DNA from: JBEDKD01 sp041172365
GTDB lineage: Bacteria; Cyanobacteriota; Cyanobacteriia; Cyanobacteriales; Microcoleaceae
Length of the DNA stretch: 14,891 bases
Assembly (NCBI GenBank): GCA_041172365.1
Contig: JBEDKD010000355.1
Location: forward strand, 1 to 14,891
Direction of reading: 5' to 3'
Numbering within the stretch: position 1 is the stretch's first letter; each line of letters opens with the position of its first letter. This document shows, in pieces, positions 13,516-14,891 of the stretch. The notes under the pieces are model-generated. The model was not told the origin of the DNA and ran no database searches. It worked only from the letters and a program-made list of their open reading frames with translations. The position numbers and the translations under genes were made by a program.

Positions 13516-13553
13516 AAGATATTACTCGCGATCAACAAAGGATATTAGGAAAG

Positions 13554-14861
13554 ATGATTCACGAAGTTTTCATGCCTGCATTAAGTTCTACCATGACCGA
13601 GGGAAAAATTGTTTCCTGGGTGAAAGCCGCCGGAGATAAGGTAGAAAAGGGTGAAACAGTGGTGGTGGTTGAGTCGGATAAAGCCGATATGGATGTAGAG
13701 TCTTTCTATGAGGGTTTTTTAGCCACCATTATTGTTGCTGCGGGTGATGTTGCACCAGTTGGCTCCGCGATCGCGCTTGTCGCGGAAACAGAAGCCGAAA
13801 TTGCCCAAGCTGTCGAACAAGGAAAGTCCGCGTCTACGACGAAACAAACACCCAAAACACCCACGAAGGCCTCCGCGGTAGGTGTCGCGGTACAAGTAGA
13901 AACCGCCCTTGCCCAAAAAAATGAGAATAATGGCCGTGTGGTGATCTCCCCACGCGCTCGGAAATTAGCAAAAGAACTTAAAGTTGATTTCAACACAATT
14001 AAGGGTACTGGTCCAAATGGTCGCATTATCGCGGAAGATGTACAAGCCGCCGCGGGTGTAGTTGTCACCTCTGTGGAGTCTGTAGCTCCTCTCACCCCAG
14101 TAGCCCCTGTTGTCCCGACTCCAGTAACGGCCATTACACCTGTAGAGCCTCGTGCAGTAACGACACCCAAACCTGCTGTCATGGCAGGCGATCGCGTAGT
14201 CGTGTTTAATACCCTGCAAAAAGCAGTAGCCCAAAATATGGTTGCGAGTTTGGGTGCTCCGGTTTTCCGAGTAGGTTATACCATTACAACGGATAATCTG
14301 GATAAACTCTACAAACAGATTAAATCGAAGGGTGTAACGATGACCGCGTTACTCGCCAAAGCCGTCGCGATGACATTACAAAAACATCCCCTATTGAATG
14401 CTTGTTATACAGAAGGCGGTATTCAATATCGAGGTTCCATTAATATCTCGCTCGCAGTCGCGATGGACGATGGTGGACTGATTACACCCGTCTTACAAAA
14501 CGCGGATAAAACCGATATTTACTCTTTATCACGCGTATGGAAAGATTTAGTAGAACGGGCTCGCACCAAGCAATTACAACCTGCGGAATATAGTACCGGA
14601 ACATTTGCCATGACTAATTTAGGTATGTTCGGCGTAGATAAATTTGATGCTATTTTACCGTCTGGGCAAGGTTCTATTTTAGCTGTGGGGGCTTCTCGTC
14701 CCACTGTTGTTGCTAATAGTGAAGGTTTGATGGGTGTTAAACAGCAAATGCAGGTTAATATTACTTGCGATCACCGAGTTATTTATGGTGCTGATGCCGC
14801 CAAATTCTTACAAGATTTGGCTAAATTAATTGAATCTAATCCTCAATCTTTAACTCTTTAA
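13554..14861 (+). CDS. Pyruvate dehydrogenase E2 (dihydrolipoyl acetyltransferase)
   Basis: The 435-residue protein is the acetyltransferase core of pyruvate dehydrogenase, moving the acetyl group from lipoamide to CoA. One lipoyl domain (1-80) carries the lipoylated lysine in E-S-D-K-A-D (K43). A Pro/Ala/Thr linker leads to a subunit-binding domain (about 129-165, I-S-P-R-A-R-K-L-A...G-T-G-P-N-G-R-I-I-A-E-D-V). A second linker precedes the catalytic domain (about 213-435). The active site reads C-D-H-R-V-I-Y-G-A-D-A-A: H407 is present, but the aspartate of the usual D-H-R-x-x-D-G is Tyr411. As I recall, cyanobacterial and plastid E2 proteins share this. The start is the ATG at 13554, preceded by AGGAAAG and matching the lipoyl-domain start; length agrees with Synechocystis Sll1841. 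E1 and E3 genes are not in the window. Confidence 0.93.
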   Translation: MIHEVFMPALSSTMTEGKIVSWVKAAGDKVEKGETVVVVESDKADMDVESFYEGFLATIIVAAGDVAPVGSAIALVAETEAEIAQAVEQGKSASTTKQTPKTPTKASAVGVAVQVETALAQKNENNGRVVISPRARKLAKELKVDFNTIKGTGPNGRIIAEDVQAAAGVVVTSVESVAPLTPVAPVVPTPVTAITPVEPRAVTTPKPAVMAGDRVVVFNTLQKAVAQNMVASLGAPVFRVGYTITTDNLDKLYKQIKSKGVTMTALLAKAVAMTLQKHPLLNACYTEGGIQYRGSINISLAVAMDDGGLITPVLQNADKTDIYSLSRVWKDLVERARTKQLQPAEYSTGTFAMTNLGMFGVDKFDAILPSGQGSILAVGASRPTVVANSEGLMGVKQQMQVNITCDHRVIYGADAAKFLQDLAKLIESNPQSLTL

Positions 14862-14865
14862 AATA

Positions 14866-14891
14866 GGGACTGGGGACTGGGGACTGGGGAC
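14866..14891. repeat. Heptanucleotide array (GGGACTG), cut by window end
   Basis: Three full GGGACTG units and five further bases begin 4 bp after the E2 stop and run off the window. This is a further unit sequence with the same 7 bp period. Confidence 0.88.

Noticed and set aside
13344..13553. 70-codon N-terminal extension of E2 (Leu/Pro/Ile-rich, looks like a hydrophobic leader)
   Set aside because: It is the heptamer array read in frame. The lipoyl domain starts normally at 13554 with a ribosome binding site, and E2 is cytosolic.

Overview
The window looks like chromosomal DNA from a cyanobacterium. Six copies of the palindrome GCGATCGC (HIP1, the cyanobacterial signature octamer) lie at about 3021, 3355, 4264, 9787, 13767 and 14188. 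Several proteins belong to families known mainly from cyanobacteria: the DUF1830 protein, the Slr1609-type acyl-ACP synthetase and the plastid-type pyruvate dehydrogenase E2. Intergenic DNA is full of heptanucleotide tandem repeats and short palindromic elements, as in many filamentous and colonial cyanobacteria. I cannot name the genus from sequence alone.

Layout: 2-1147 (+) encodes a PD-(D/E)XK nuclease-like protein, followed by a 240 bp polypurine heptamer array and a palindromic repeat element. Next come leftward genes for a DUF1830 protein (1625-1894) and the heme chaperone HemW (2203-3444). A rightward conserved hypothetical gene (3653-4093) converges on a leftward DCC/DUF393 thiol-disulfide oxidoreductase gene (4153-4569), with a strong hairpin terminator between them. 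The 5' end of the DUF393 gene has been tandemly copied twice upstream of itself. A leftward gene for an ArgRS-like DALR anticodon-binding protein (4954-5883) ends that half.

From 6237 every gene points right: a Crp/Fnr-type regulator, an MtnX-like HAD phosphatase and an MlaE-type lipid ABC permease (closely spaced, possibly one operon), a decayed IS1-family transposase, DedA, acyl-ACP synthetase, YlqD-family protein and pyruvate dehydrogenase E2. Functional themes are housekeeping: heme handling, methionine salvage, lipid transport and fatty-acid recycling, and acetyl-CoA production.

I see no CRISPR array, tRNA, rRNA, prophage or defence island. The most unusual content is the non-coding DNA: six separate arrays that all keep a 7 bp period with different unit sequences, the 118 bp gene-start duplication with two ghost start regions, the structured dispersed repeats, and a marked excess of the tetranucleotide CGCG.
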